NCBI RefSeq assembly: GCF_030077735.1
Contig: NZ_JASJEU010000013.1
Coordinates: forward strand, 62,001-126,000
Source: Gordonibacter faecis
Lineage (GTDB): Bacteria > Actinomycetota > Coriobacteriia > Coriobacteriales > Eggerthellaceae
Reading direction: 5' to 3'
DNA: 64,000 nt
The position numbers were made by a program, and so were the translations under genes. Below the pieces are notes generated by a model, which saw only the letters and a program-made list of their open reading frames with translations, was not told the origin of the DNA and did no database searches. Shown here in pieces: positions 41,408-50,996 of the stretch (positions are counted from its first letter, which is position 1; each line of letters begins with the position of its first letter).

Positions 41408-43374
41408 CTAAGGAGTCGGCAAAAGCCCCTTTATAATAGAAGAGTACTTCCTGCTAAAAGCTTTTAACCTGCGACTGACGGTTTTGCGCGCATTGCCGTC
41501 TTCGTCGGTGGAACATAATAGATAAAGAAGTCCACGCCCCTCAAGCTCTTTATTGTTCGTCGCCTTTAATGCGTCAATGAATCTTGAAACTAACTTCTCT
41601 TTTTCTTCCTTATCAATAAGAGTTGCCGATCCAGCGAAAAGACACAACTTGGCTAAAATAGCGTCTTCTCGGTCAGGCATCTCTTCATGAAGGAGTTGTT
41701 CTATCTGAGGTTTCAAGAAGACACTACAATAGGATTCTGAGGCAATCGACAATAGCACTAGATCAGCGAAAATGGGAGGCATGTCCGGGTCTTCTTTGGA
41801 TGCATACTCTAAAAAGGAATTCCTAATAGTTTGTTCATAGCTGCTTGATTGTAATAAGCCCTCAATTTTTACTGCTGTTCGCGAATGCCAACACGCTTGC
41901 AGAAGTCTTCCACTTCGCATTTTACAAACTAACGCGAATGGCTGATCGTCCTCATAATCAAATATTTGGTTAAGAAATGACAAAATCATGCTCTTCTTCA
42001 AGCCAAAAAAATAAAACGCAATATCAGTCCAGAAAGGGTTGAAATATAAATCTAACGCAGTGGATACATTTTCATGGTATTCATTTGGACTAATGTGCAG
42101 CTGATATGCTGCAAAGAACTCTAAAAAGGATCTGTGCCTAAAATGAAGAGACCCATCCTTTTCGTCAATGATAACCAGAGAGGATCGTTTAAGTTCATCG
42201 AGAAGGCTCTCCCAATTTTCCCAGGGCCAATCAAAATCCGAGAAGTATTTTTCTCCAAAATCATAAAATGCCTTCATTGATATCGAGTCGACATTTTGTT
42301 GAACAAAATACTCATATGCCAATTCTGCCAAAAATCTTTTTTTGAGTTCATATTCAAAATAAAACTTCGATTCCTTTTTCTTTGTCATGCTTTCCAAGTA
42401 CAGTATCTGTATATCGCTCATAAAGTTCAGTCAAAGATGCTGGTACCTCCTGATGTTCTTCAATGATGTCGATAAGTAAGAATATAGCAAGCGGGGTTAA
42501 CTCAAAGTTGTTACGCATCTGCGATATACCGGTTTTCAGCGATTGGGATAAAGCTTGATCAGAAATAACTCTCTCGCATAATGCCAAAGCTTGACCTGTA
42601 TTCATGGGTCCGATCTCATAGCATGCCCAATTCACTGTCTCGAAATAATTTCCACGTCGTGACGATATAAGAACAGGGAGATTTTTAGTTAGAGAAAGTT
42701 CATTCAAAAGAGGAATTAATTTTGACCTGTCGGGTGGACTTAACTCGTCAAGGCCGTCTATGAAGACTGCATTAATTGACAAGGCTTCGGGTAAGTCACG
42801 ATAGCGAGTCTCTGCAACTCCTAAACGCATCGATTGTTAGTTTTCTTAAAGTGGAAGATTTTCCGCATCCAGCTTCTCCCACCAAAGCTACCTGTTTTTC
42901 CTTTTCTAATACGCGCATAATGTCGGCTGTTTTAATTGCACTAGTCTTTGTAATTGGTTCGAGTCGGTTATTTACGCTAATACTGACTTAGTATTTCCAA
43001 TATATGAATTTCATCAATGCCATTCGAGGTATAAGGGTGACATAGAGCCATCTCAATCTGACTCTTTATAGTGTCAATTGGGCCATTTGCCTTACCGGTA
43101 ATATTTCCACATTTAACTATTACTGCGCGAGCGGTAGTACTGATTAAGTCTCTTCGAAGAAGAACTAAATCTTTTCCTAATTCATTAGGTCCATGAGTAA
43201 TACTTCAAGATTCGAATCCATTGAAGAAAAAAGCACTTTAAGATGCTTGTGAAGAGTTGTTTCCGGTTGATCAGCAATGATGTTTTTTCGCTTATCGAAA
43301 GGCAACGATTGGGCTTCAGCAACGAGCCGAGATTGACTAATGGTATTTTTGCCTGGCGATTCCAAACCGTCCAT
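41408..43374 (-). pseudogene. Decayed nuclease-NACHT (STAND) defence gene
   Basis: Pieces of one protein lie in order in different minus-strand frames. From 43374: LVAEAQSLPFDKRKNIIAD...SSMDSNLEV. After a frame change: THGPNELGKDLVLLRRD...AVIVKCGNITGKANGP, an N-terminal PD-(D/E)xK-like domain. After a stop and frame change: RLEPITKTSAIK...ALVGEAGCGKSSTLRKL (Walker A, about 42870). After another shift: NAVFIDGLDELSPPD (Walker B, 42770). The last shift is an extra T in TTTT near 42360, joining GIEVLF to EYELKKRFLAELAYEYF. The C-terminal part ends at 41408 and carries HFRHRSFLEFFAAYQ. At least four lesions make it a pseudogene. Confidence 0.75.
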
Positions 43375-43907
43375 TCATTCCTCTTAGCAATACTACAATT
43401 TATCTTACGGGATTGGTTCATGGTTGAGAGCTATTCCCATTCTACAAAAGAAAAGTGGTCTGTTTTTGCAATTCTGCTCTTGGTCTATCCGTGGTTACTT
43501 CCTGTTATCGATCGTATCCCGACGGCTCCTTCAAGAGAAAACTCATTTCAAACTCGACCGTTTCGTGCATTATCGTTGCATGAGTTTTTGACTTGAGTTT
43601 AGCGATAGACGATTATGTTGCGTGATCTGCCGAAACCTCTTATTTCTGATACGACGGCACTTCTCGTTTGGCCAGGGTTTACCCAAAGATGCATCGAGGA
43701 GGGTGTCTCGCTTGCCAGTGCCGACTGTCTAATTGTCATTCTTAAGGAAACTCAAAGGAGTGTTTCTGCTGTTCACGATGCCTTCTTCATTACTCCTGTG
43801 CAAACTCGCAATGCTTTTGGGGTTCGACTTGGATTGGACGTTACGGGCTGCCGAGCCTTTAATGGCCGGGATTGGGCGCGCAAGTTCGATAGCGTTTGCG
43901 CTCCATG
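43375..43907. other. Gene-poor, possibly decayed region
   Basis: 533 bases without a credible intact gene. Two overlapping rightward ORFs (43243-43596 and 43615-43923) have irregular codon use and only fragmentary hydrophobic stretches. They may be remnants of a membrane protein, but I cannot name one. The region separates the AT-rich defence island from the GC-rich AraC/ECF locus. Confidence 0.35.
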
Positions 43908-44885
43908 CTACTCGCGCGACTGAAAGGCATTTGCTAAATGCGCGCTACCTGAGCTGTTTGCGGCTCGGTACCCTGAGGGCGATCGTCCGAAGGCTGCCGC
44001 GAAGGCGGCGGAGAACTTGCTCGGGTTGCGATATCCCACGGAGAGTGCAATGTCCGATATGCTTTTATCGGTTGCGCCAAGAAGCTGGGCGGCACGTTCC
44101 ATGCGGCATTGGCGGCGGTATGCCATCGGCGTGATCCCGAACGTCTTCGTGAACTTTTCCTTGAAGGCGGATATGCCCATGCATGACGCCTCCGCCACAT
44201 CTGCCACTGCGACGTTCTGCTCGAGATTCGATCCGAGAAGCCTCATGCCCCTTTCAAGAGAGTCGATAGTACTTCTTTGCAGATAGTCTTCTGTTCGCGG
44301 GGCAAGACGAGGGGTCGCGTTGACAAGAGAGATGAGTTCGAGCGCTTTGAGACGCAGCCGCATCAGCGGTTCCCGTTCGTCGATATCCCAAAACGATTCG
44401 AGAAGAGCCTTCATTGAGGGGTCGGGCGCATAGATCTTGCAGCCGCTCGACCCTGTGAGCCGCTGCGCAAGGGCATCGAAGTCGAGGGAGAGGAGGCGGG
44501 AGAGAACCTCCGCTCCCTCTGACTGGCTGATTCTGATGGTAAATCCTGTGTACAGCGGCGCGGGAAACCTCATGGAGCGCTTTCTCACCCGCTCGTCATG
44601 CACGGCAAGCTCACCGTCTCCGAGGCGGATGCCGTCGTCAAGTTGGAACCGACCGCGCAAGCACCAGTCAATCTGGAGCTCGAGCGGCTCGATGTCGTCC
44701 CATGACGCGGTGCCTTGGGGGATGCTGTTGAACGCCAGGGAAACGCCGTTGAAGAGCTCGAACGCATCAATGACGCCCGCCTCGCTGTTGTCCATGCGCA
44801 GATGGTATCGAATGGACGCCCCGTCCGCTCTGACGGCGCGCAGCTTGTCGGCGTTTCTCTTTGCGAGTATGTCGAACACTGTCAT
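43908..44885 (-). CDS. AraC-family regulator (first)
   Basis: A 325-residue regulator. The C-terminal 100 residues hold the double helix-turn-helix of AraC/XylS proteins (VADVAEASCMGISAFKEKFT and ISDIALSVGYRNPSKFSAAF). The N-terminal half is a sensing domain of the kind found beside iron-siderophore transport genes in Gram-positive bacteria. Ribosome site GGAGTGAAGCT. It is the last gene of a leftward ECF transporter cluster, four bases after the ATPase stop, and probably controls that cluster. Confidence 0.9.
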   Translation of the reverse strand: MTVFDILAKRNADKLRAVRADGASIRYHLRMDNSEAGVIDAFELFNGVSLAFNSIPQGTASWDDIEPLELQIDWCLRGRFQLDDGIRLGDGELAVHDERVRKRSMRFPAPLYTGFTIRISQSEGAEVLSRLLSLDFDALAQRLTGSSGCKIYAPDPSMKALLESFWDIDEREPLMRLRLKALELISLVNATPRLAPRTEDYLQRSTIDSLERGMRLLGSNLEQNVAVADVAEASCMGISAFKEKFTKTFGITPMAYRRQCRMERAAQLLGATDKSISDIALSVGYRNPSKFSAAFAAAFGRSPSGYRAANSSGSAHLANAFQSRE

Positions 44886-44889
44886 AGCT

Positions 44890-46485
44890 TCACTCCTTCT
44901 GCCGCGAAGAAGGAGTCTTGCGGATTGGCGGATCCTCTTCTCCTGTATGGTATTTCGACCAGAAGAAGGACGCTAGCCGGCTGATGCCGCTTTCTTCGAG
45001 CGGGTAAGTCTCCGTGATTCTCCCCCTGTCCATTACGGCGACGTGCGTGCAGCACGATAGCGCGAACTCCGGATCGTGCGTGATGACGACCTGCGTGATG
45101 CCCCGTTCACGCACGCGGCGGATGCCTTCGGCGACCTGTCGCATGTGGAAGAGGTCGAGACCGCTCGTCGGCTCGTCGTAGACGACGAGCGCCCGGTTGG
45201 TGGCAAGCGCTTGGGCGATTGCGACGCGCTGGCGTTGCCCGCCCGAAAGCGACAGTGGGTGATCTTCGGCGAACGGATCGAGGTCGAGGTCGCGCAGGAT
45301 GTCGAGGCCGCGTTGTTGCCGGTCGGGTCCTTCCATGCCGAGCGTCACCTCGTCGAGCACGCTTTCCGAGAAGAGCTGGTGGCTCGCATCCTGCATGACC
45401 ATGAAGCACGTGCGCCTGCGAGCGCGCTTTCCCAGACGAGTTCCGTCCAAAGTTACGGTTCCGTCGCATCGGTTGAGGCCGCATACGGCTTCGGCGAACG
45501 TCGACTTTCCAGCGCCGCATGCGCCGACAAGCGCCGTGATGCTTCCGGCGGGAAGCTCGAGGCTGGCGATCTCGAGGGTTTTCTCGAGGACTCCGTTTTT
45601 CCGGAAGCGTGCTGTCAGGTTCTCGAAGCGCACCACGTTTTTTCCGAGCGTTGCCTTTTGCGCATTGGACATCGCTGGGGTGCCACAGCAACCGCTGTTT
45701 CGGAAGATGTCGTCGATGCTTCGTGCGCGCAGACCGAGCTGTATGCGCTCGGCGTCGTCGAGCCGCGCGAACTCCTCAGCCGTCCATCGGTGCGCGAGGC
45801 GGCCGTTTTCGAGGTAAAGCACGTGATCCACAATTCCTTCGAGGTAGTGGAGCCGGTGCTCCGCCACGAGCACGGCGACCCCTTCGGTCTTCCAGCGCGC
45901 GATGGCCGATCGAAGCTGTACGATCGCCTCGAAGTCGAGGTTGGACGACGGTTCGTCCAGCACGATGAGCGCGGGAGACGTAGCCGCGGCGCTTGAACAC
46001 GCCACGCGCTGCTTCTGACCGCCCGAGAGAGAAAAGAGGCTTTCGTCGATCAGGGGTGTTAGATTGAACTCCTTTGCCGCGGCGTCCACCCGCCGTTCGA
46101 TGTCGGCAGGCTCGAATCCCAAGTTCTCGCACCCGAAGGCTATTTCTCCTCGGACACCCACGCTGTAGAACTGGGTTTTGGGATTCTGAAAGACGCTGCC
46201 GACGAATCGCGCGGTTTCCCAGAGCTGCGCGTGTGCGACATCGAGGCCGCACACGCGCACGGTGCCGGTTTCCGACCCTTCGTAGAAATGCGGGGCGAGG
46301 CCGTTCGCGAGCCGCGTGACGGTGGTCTTGCCGCAGCCGGAGCGTCCGCACAGCAGAGCCACCTCGCCCTTCCCGAGCGACAGGGAAATTCCCTCGACGC
46401 CCGATCCGGAGCGCCCTCCTGCATAGGAGAACGAAACGTCGTCCATGAAAAGAACGGGAGCCTCGGTCTTCGTTTCTTTTTTCAT
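44890..46485 (-). CDS. ECF transporter double ATPase
   Basis: A 531-residue fusion of two ABC ATPases. Domain 1: Walker A GRSGCGKT (47-54), signature LSGGQKQRV, Walker B ALIVLDEPSSNLD. Domain 2: Walker A GACGAGKS, signature LSGGQRQRVAIA, Walker B ALVVYDEPTSGLD. Such fusions replace the EcfA-EcfA' pair in energy-coupling factor importers. The start overlaps the T-subunit stop (ATGA). It is encoded with an MptD-type S subunit. Confidence 0.93.
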   Translation of the reverse strand: MKKETKTEAPVLFMDDVSFSYAGGRSGSGVEGISLSLGKGEVALLCGRSGCGKTTVTRLANGLAPHFYEGSETGTVRVCGLDVAHAQLWETARFVGSVFQNPKTQFYSVGVRGEIAFGCENLGFEPADIERRVDAAAKEFNLTPLIDESLFSLSGGQKQRVACSSAAATSPALIVLDEPSSNLDFEAIVQLRSAIARWKTEGVAVLVAEHRLHYLEGIVDHVLYLENGRLAHRWTAEEFARLDDAERIQLGLRARSIDDIFRNSGCCGTPAMSNAQKATLGKNVVRFENLTARFRKNGVLEKTLEIASLELPAGSITALVGACGAGKSTFAEAVCGLNRCDGTVTLDGTRLGKRARRRTCFMVMQDASHQLFSESVLDEVTLGMEGPDRQQRGLDILRDLDLDPFAEDHPLSLSGGQRQRVAIAQALATNRALVVYDEPTSGLDLFHMRQVAEGIRRVRERGITQVVITHDPEFALSCCTHVAVMDRGRITETYPLEESGISRLASFFWSKYHTGEEDPPIRKTPSSRQKE

Positions 46486-47219
46486 GCGATCGCCCCCGGG
46501 AAAGCAAGGCCCAAAGCGAGGATTGCCGTTGCGGCAAGCGACGCGGCGATAACCGCCGCATCGACCGGCGTGAACCCGATGCTAGCGATGTTCGTCCTCG
46601 GCCAGGGCGCGCCGAGACCCCTGGCCAGCGCGGCCGCGGATAAGTCTTCGCCGATGGAGACGGCGCAGCTCATGAGCGGAACCAGACAGTTCTCCGCATA
46701 GGCGAACCCGCGGGAGGTCGGGGTGATGTTTCGCATCCGCATGGCGGAGTTGATCGCCCGCGCTTCTTGGCCGAGCGTGGGGAAGAACCTGAACAGCACC
46801 GACAGCGGGATGGTAATCCAGTCGGGCATGCGCATGCGCGCCATGGCCGCCATGAACTCGGATACCGTCGTCGTGGCGAACACGAAGTACGCGAGCGCGA
46901 GCGTGGGCACGAAGCGGGAGACCACCGTCGCCGTTGCCACGATGACCGTGCTCGCCATGCCTTCAAGCGCGGGCGCGGCGAACGCAGCGAGCGCGTAGGT
47001 CCCAAGATACGCCGCGAGCATGAGCCCCGCTGCGCGTGTGCGCCCCGATATCGCGAGCAAACCGAAGGGGAACAGCAGCATCGCCGTGCGCACGGCGAAC
47101 ATCGCGCCCCCGTTTCCTCCGAGCAGGAGCACCGTCGAGACTGCGAACAGCATCACCATCTTCGTGCGCGGGTCGAGCCGCACTGTCCGCTCTCCCGCAT
47201 TTGACCGAAGCAGCTCCAT
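46482..47219 (-). CDS. ECF transporter T (energy-coupling) subunit
   Basis: A 245-residue inner-membrane protein of the CbiQ/EcfT family. Coupling motifs show as ARAINSAMRMRN and the later SIGEDLSAAALARGLGAP, the paired Ala-Arg-Gly helices that contact the ATPases. It begins with the family-typical RLDPRTKMVMLFAVS. Start preceded by GAGAGGGTC. It lies between the S-subunit gene (26 bases away) and the ATPase gene (four-base overlap). Confidence 0.92.
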   Translation of the reverse strand: MELLRSNAGERTVRLDPRTKMVMLFAVSTVLLLGGNGGAMFAVRTAMLLFPFGLLAISGRTRAAGLMLAAYLGTYALAAFAAPALEGMASTVIVATATVVSRFVPTLALAYFVFATTTVSEFMAAMARMRMPDWITIPLSVLFRFFPTLGQEARAINSAMRMRNITPTSRGFAYAENCLVPLMSCAVSIGEDLSAAALARGLGAPWPRTNIASIGFTPVDAAVIAASLAATAILALGLAFPGAIA

Positions 47220-47244
47220 CGTCCAAGACCCTCTCGTGACGTTT

Positions 47245-47865
47245 CTACGCGATGCCTGCGCGCTTGAAGTGCTTCTTTAGGACGGCGCGTCCTATGAAGC
47301 CGCCGATGATTCCTGCGACGAAGCATGCTACGAGCAGGATCGGATAGAGCTCCGGTTGCAGGTAGGTCATGAGTTCGTTCACGTAGGCGTCGCCGTATTG
47401 AGCGCGCACGGTGGGCAGGTACGTGTCGGCGGTGAGGAGGAAGGGGAGGAAGTTGCCGATGATCCAGCAACTGAATATGCCGTGAGACAGGATGGCGCGC
47501 GATGCCGACGCATAGCCGCCTGATTTCCAGACGAGGTCGGCGATAAGCCCGAAAACGAGACCCGTCGCGATGGAGAAGTATCCCATACCGGTGATGAACA
47601 TGATGATGCCGATGAGCAGGCCGAGTATCGTGATCATTCCGAACTTGCGGGCGCGCGTGAGGAAAAGCATGTACGGGATGCCCGCGACGAGCGGAACGAT
47701 TCCGCAAATCGCCGCCATGAGGATGGGGATGAACCCCAGGCACGCCACGGCAAACACGACGACGAAGTAGATCGCCGTGAAGATGCCTATGTTGATGAGA
47801 TCTTTTCCTACGAGTCTCCCTCCCGTTTTCGACGTGGAAGCGGATGCGTTCCCAGTGATTTTCAT
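47245..47865 (-). CDS. ECF transporter S component, MptD/Trep_Strep type
   Basis: A 206-residue membrane protein with five or six hydrophobic segments. It matches MptD-family putative S components: GKDLINIGIFTAIYFVVVF near the N-terminus, GIPYMLFLTRARKFGMI in the middle. It gives the ECF importer its substrate specificity, which is unproven for this family. I use ATG 47865 with GAAAGGATTCGCAC upstream; an earlier in-frame start at 47904 lacks a site. The flanking AraC and MntR-like regulators suggest a metal or metal complex. Confidence 0.85.
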   Translation of the reverse strand: MKITGNASASTSKTGGRLVGKDLINIGIFTAIYFVVVFAVACLGFIPILMAAICGIVPLVAGIPYMLFLTRARKFGMITILGLLIGIIMFITGMGYFSIATGLVFGLIADLVWKSGGYASASRAILSHGIFSCWIIGNFLPFLLTADTYLPTVRAQYGDAYVNELMTYLQPELYPILLVACFVAGIIGGFIGRAVLKKHFKRAGIA

Positions 47866-47987
47866 GTGCGAATCCTTTCCCGTGCGGCTCTTCGGCCGCC
47901 GCATCTTCTATGAAGTTAGCCATATGCAACAACAATCCATTTTGGCGAATACGCACAGAGCTGCAACTCCGAATAGCCGCGCGTGCT

Positions 47988-48998
47988 CTAAAAGGCCGCA
48001 CGTCCTGTAGGGCGGGAGGGTTCGATTCGCGGGCGTTCGGGACGGCGCCGCCACTGCGTGGGGGAACAGCCGAACGTTCGGCGAAATGCCTCGTCGAACG
48101 CCGAGGTGCGCGCGTATCCCACCGCGCGCGCTATGCGCGCCACGTCCGCCTCCCCGGAGCCGAGCAGGCTGCAGGCGGCTCCCATACGCTCCGCCCGAAG
48201 GCGCTCTGCCACGCCCATCCCTCGCACGTTCCTGAAAGCGTCGTAGAGACGCGAGCGGCTCACGAAAAGCTCGTCTGCGATCGCCTTTACGGTGAGCCCC
48301 TCGGAAAACCGCGCCGAGATGATCTCCTCTGCCCGCTCCACGATCGCGCGGTCCGTCCGCCCCGCTTCGTCTTCGACCCAAGTGCGGGAACGGGCCAAGA
48401 GGGCGGTTGCCGTTTCGAGCGCTTTCGCGTGAAAATACGGCGCCGCTCCGGGCCGCGACGCCCGTTCGGGGGTGAACGACCTGAGAATGGAGAGCATCTC
48501 GGCGGGAGGGCCCGCAGGATCAAGTGCGCGCATCGTGTCCTCCGTGTTTCCGAAATCGTCGGGGAATCTCTTTTTCAAACCCTCAAAGTAACCGGGCGTG
48601 TAGGTGAGGCTCGTCGACTCGTAAAGGGCTCCCGCCTGCATCAGGCAGCGCGTGGTTCCTCCCGCCTGGGAGAACGAGACGACGTTCTCGCGCTCCGCGA
48701 CCGCTTGGGCGGGCGCATTCGGCAGCGAGCGAAGCGTCGCCGACGATCCCGAGAAGACGCAGAAGAAGTCCGTCGGGCGCTCCTCGAGGATGAGCGGTTT
48801 CTTCAGGCGAATCGAATGCATACTGACGAGGCACTCCTCGCCGAGCGCCGCCGTCCAGAGAAACCCTTCGCCGAGCGATTCCGGAAGCGTTGCGTACAGA
48901 CCGCAGCGAACGGATTCCATCCTGAGGGACAGTTGCTCTATCTGCGGTTCCACGAACGTCCGCAAATGCTGCGGGATAGCTGCTCGTAGTGCGCTCAT
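47988..48998 (-). CDS. AraC-family regulator (second)
   Basis: A 336-residue regulator with a C-terminal AraC-type DNA-binding domain (LTVKAIADELFVSRSRLYDA and VARIARAVGYARTSAFDEAF). The N-terminal 220 residues resemble the first AraC protein of this locus only loosely. Ribosome site GGAGATCGAGT. It heads the leftward ECF cluster (122 bases before the S-subunit gene) and is divergent from the ABC pair, so it is placed to control both. Confidence 0.9.
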   Translation of the reverse strand: MSALRAAIPQHLRTFVEPQIEQLSLRMESVRCGLYATLPESLGEGFLWTAALGEECLVSMHSIRLKKPLILEERPTDFFCVFSGSSATLRSLPNAPAQAVAERENVVSFSQAGGTTRCLMQAGALYESTSLTYTPGYFEGLKKRFPDDFGNTEDTMRALDPAGPPAEMLSILRSFTPERASRPGAAPYFHAKALETATALLARSRTWVEDEAGRTDRAIVERAEEIISARFSEGLTVKAIADELFVSRSRLYDAFRNVRGMGVAERLRAERMGAACSLLGSGEADVARIARAVGYARTSAFDEAFRRTFGCSPTQWRRRPERPRIEPSRPTGRAAF

Positions 48999-49175
48999 AC
49001 TCGATCTCCTGCGGTTTCGCGATTGTCCGAATTCGTTTCGAGAACGTCTCCGTTTCCAGGACGTGAAAACGGAGAACCCATGCGTGATGATATGTTAACT
49101 GCAACTAACTATCAAGTGCGTCGAAGACGACGGTTTCATCGGGGAGGCGCACGGGATCAAGATCGGAGGTTTCGT

Positions 49176-50996
49176 ATGGACAAAAAGGAGGAGCCATCCC
49201 GCAGACGCAGCGCCGTGTCGCGGCTGCTCGATTTCGCCGGGCCGCGCAAAGCACTCACCTACCTGGGTTGCACGCTTTCCGCGATCTCCATGGTCGTGGG
49301 GTTCGGGCCCTACGTGTGCATCTGGCTGGTGGCGCGCGACCTTATCGCCGTGGCTCCCAACTGGAGCACGGCTACGAGTATCGCGGTGTACGGATGGTGG
49401 GCGCTCGGGCTTTCCGTCGCGTCTATCCTGCTGTACTTCGCAGGACTCATGTGCACGCATCTGGCGGCGTTTCGCTGCGCGGCGAACATGCGCAAGAGGG
49501 CGACCGAGCATCTGATGCACACGAGCCTGGGGTATTTCGACACGCATGCGAGTGGTGCGCTGCGGCGCGTGGTTGATGGCTGCGCGGCGGAGACAGAGGG
49601 AATGCTTGCCCACAAGCTGCCCGATACCGCTGGTTCGGTGGCGATGATCGTGGGCATGCTGGTACTGTTTTTCGTGTTCGACTGGCGGCTGGGTCTTGCA
49701 TGCCTGGTGCCGGTGATCCTTTCGCTCATTTGCATGTTCTACATGATGGGCGGGCGCGGTATGGAATTCATGACGAAGTACATGGAATCTCTCGTCAAGA
49801 TGAACAAGACGGGCACCGAGTACGTACGCGGCATCCCCGTGGTGAAGGTGTTCCAGCAGACGGTGCACTCATTCAAGGCGTTCCATGATGCCATTGAGGA
49901 GTTCACCCGTCTTGCGCAGGACTATGCGGTGAGATGGTGTCGCACGCCGCAGTCATTATCGCTGACCATCATCAACGGTGTGGCGCTGTTCTTGGTGCCG
50001 GTGGCCATTCTTCTGGCGCCGGGTGAAGGCGATTTTGGCGCGTTTCTGGCCAACTTCGCGTTCTACGCCATCTTTTCGGCGGTCATCCCCACTGCCATGA
50101 CGCGCGTGATGTTCATGTCGGATGCGCTGCAGTCGGCCACCGATGCGGTGAACCGCGTGGAAGAGGTGCTGGCGGCTCCGATGATAAAGGCACCCGCCGC
50201 GCCGAAGGAGCCGGTCGATAACTCCATCGTGTTCGACGACGTTAGCTTCACTTACGAAGGAGTCAACGAGCGCGCGCTGTCCCATGTGAGCTTCAGCGTG
50301 CCGGCGGGGTCGACCGTGGCGCTGGTGGGGCCGTCCGGCGGAGGCAAAACCACGGCGACCAGCCTGGTGCCTCGTTTTTGGGACGTATGCGCGGGGCGCG
50401 TGCTGGTGGGCGGCGTGGATGTGCGGAGCATGGACCCGCACAGACTGATGGAGCACGTTGCGTTCGTGTTCCAGGCAAACCACCTGTTCAAGCAGAGCGT
50501 GCTTGAGAACGTGCGCGCGGCGCGGCCCGATGCTACGCGCGAAGAGGTCGCCCGCGCGCTTTCCGCCGCCCAATGCGACGACATTATAGAGAAGCTGCCT
50601 GACGGCGTAGATACCGTATACGGCGCGGCGGGCGCTCATTTCTCCGGCGGCGAGGTGCAGCGGCTCATGCTGGCGCGAGCCATTATGAAAGATGCGCCCA
50701 TTGTGGTGCTGGACGAGGCCACGGCCTTCGCCGATCCGGAAAACGAGGCCAAGATACAAAAGGCTTTCTCCGAGCTGGCGAGTGGGCGCAGTGGCGAGAA
50801 GCGCACCGTGTTGATGGTGGCGCACCGACTTTCCACCGTACGCAAGGCCGACAAGATCGTGGTGCTGGATGCCGGACGTGTGGCGGAACAGGGGACCCAC
50901 GACGAGCTGCTGGCGGCGGGTGGCCTGTACGCACGTATGTGGGCGGACTACGAGCGCGCTGTCAGCTGGAAAATCACGTCCGAGGAGGTGGCGTAG
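49176..50996 (+). CDS. ABC transporter half 1 (permease-ATPase), YbtP/IrtA-like
   Basis: A 606-residue type I ABC half-transporter with six membrane helices (about residues 25-320), then a nucleotide-binding domain: Walker A GPSGGGKT, signature FSGGEVQRLML (Glu in place of the usual second Gln), Walker B IVVLDEATAFADPENE. This subgroup includes YbtP/YbtQ and IrtA/IrtB, exporter-folded proteins that import siderophores (established knowledge). The ATG at 49176 has GGAGG six bases upstream. The next gene starts directly after its stop. Confidence 0.9.
   Translation: MDKKEEPSRRRSAVSRLLDFAGPRKALTYLGCTLSAISMVVGFGPYVCIWLVARDLIAVAPNWSTATSIAVYGWWALGLSVASILLYFAGLMCTHLAAFRCAANMRKRATEHLMHTSLGYFDTHASGALRRVVDGCAAETEGMLAHKLPDTAGSVAMIVGMLVLFFVFDWRLGLACLVPVILSLICMFYMMGGRGMEFMTKYMESLVKMNKTGTEYVRGIPVVKVFQQTVHSFKAFHDAIEEFTRLAQDYAVRWCRTPQSLSLTIINGVALFLVPVAILLAPGEGDFGAFLANFAFYAIFSAVIPTAMTRVMFMSDALQSATDAVNRVEEVLAAPMIKAPAAPKEPVDNSIVFDDVSFTYEGVNERALSHVSFSVPAGSTVALVGPSGGGKTTATSLVPRFWDVCAGRVLVGGVDVRSMDPHRLMEHVAFVFQANHLFKQSVLENVRAARPDATREEVARALSAAQCDDIIEKLPDGVDTVYGAAGAHFSGGEVQRLMLARAIMKDAPIVVLDEATAFADPENEAKIQKAFSELASGRSGEKRTVLMVAHRLSTVRKADKIVVLDAGRVAEQGTHDELLAAGGLYARMWADYERAVSWKITSEEVA

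Noticed and set aside
43733..44134. 133-codon rightward ORF with a hydrophobic stretch
   Set aside because: Its 3' half is antisense to the well-supported AraC gene, and the rest has no ribosome site. Treated as part of a decayed region.
48018..48030. GGTTCGATTCGCG, resembling a tRNA T-loop
   Set aside because: It lies in the 3' coding end of the second AraC gene, and no acceptor, D or anticodon stem surrounds it.
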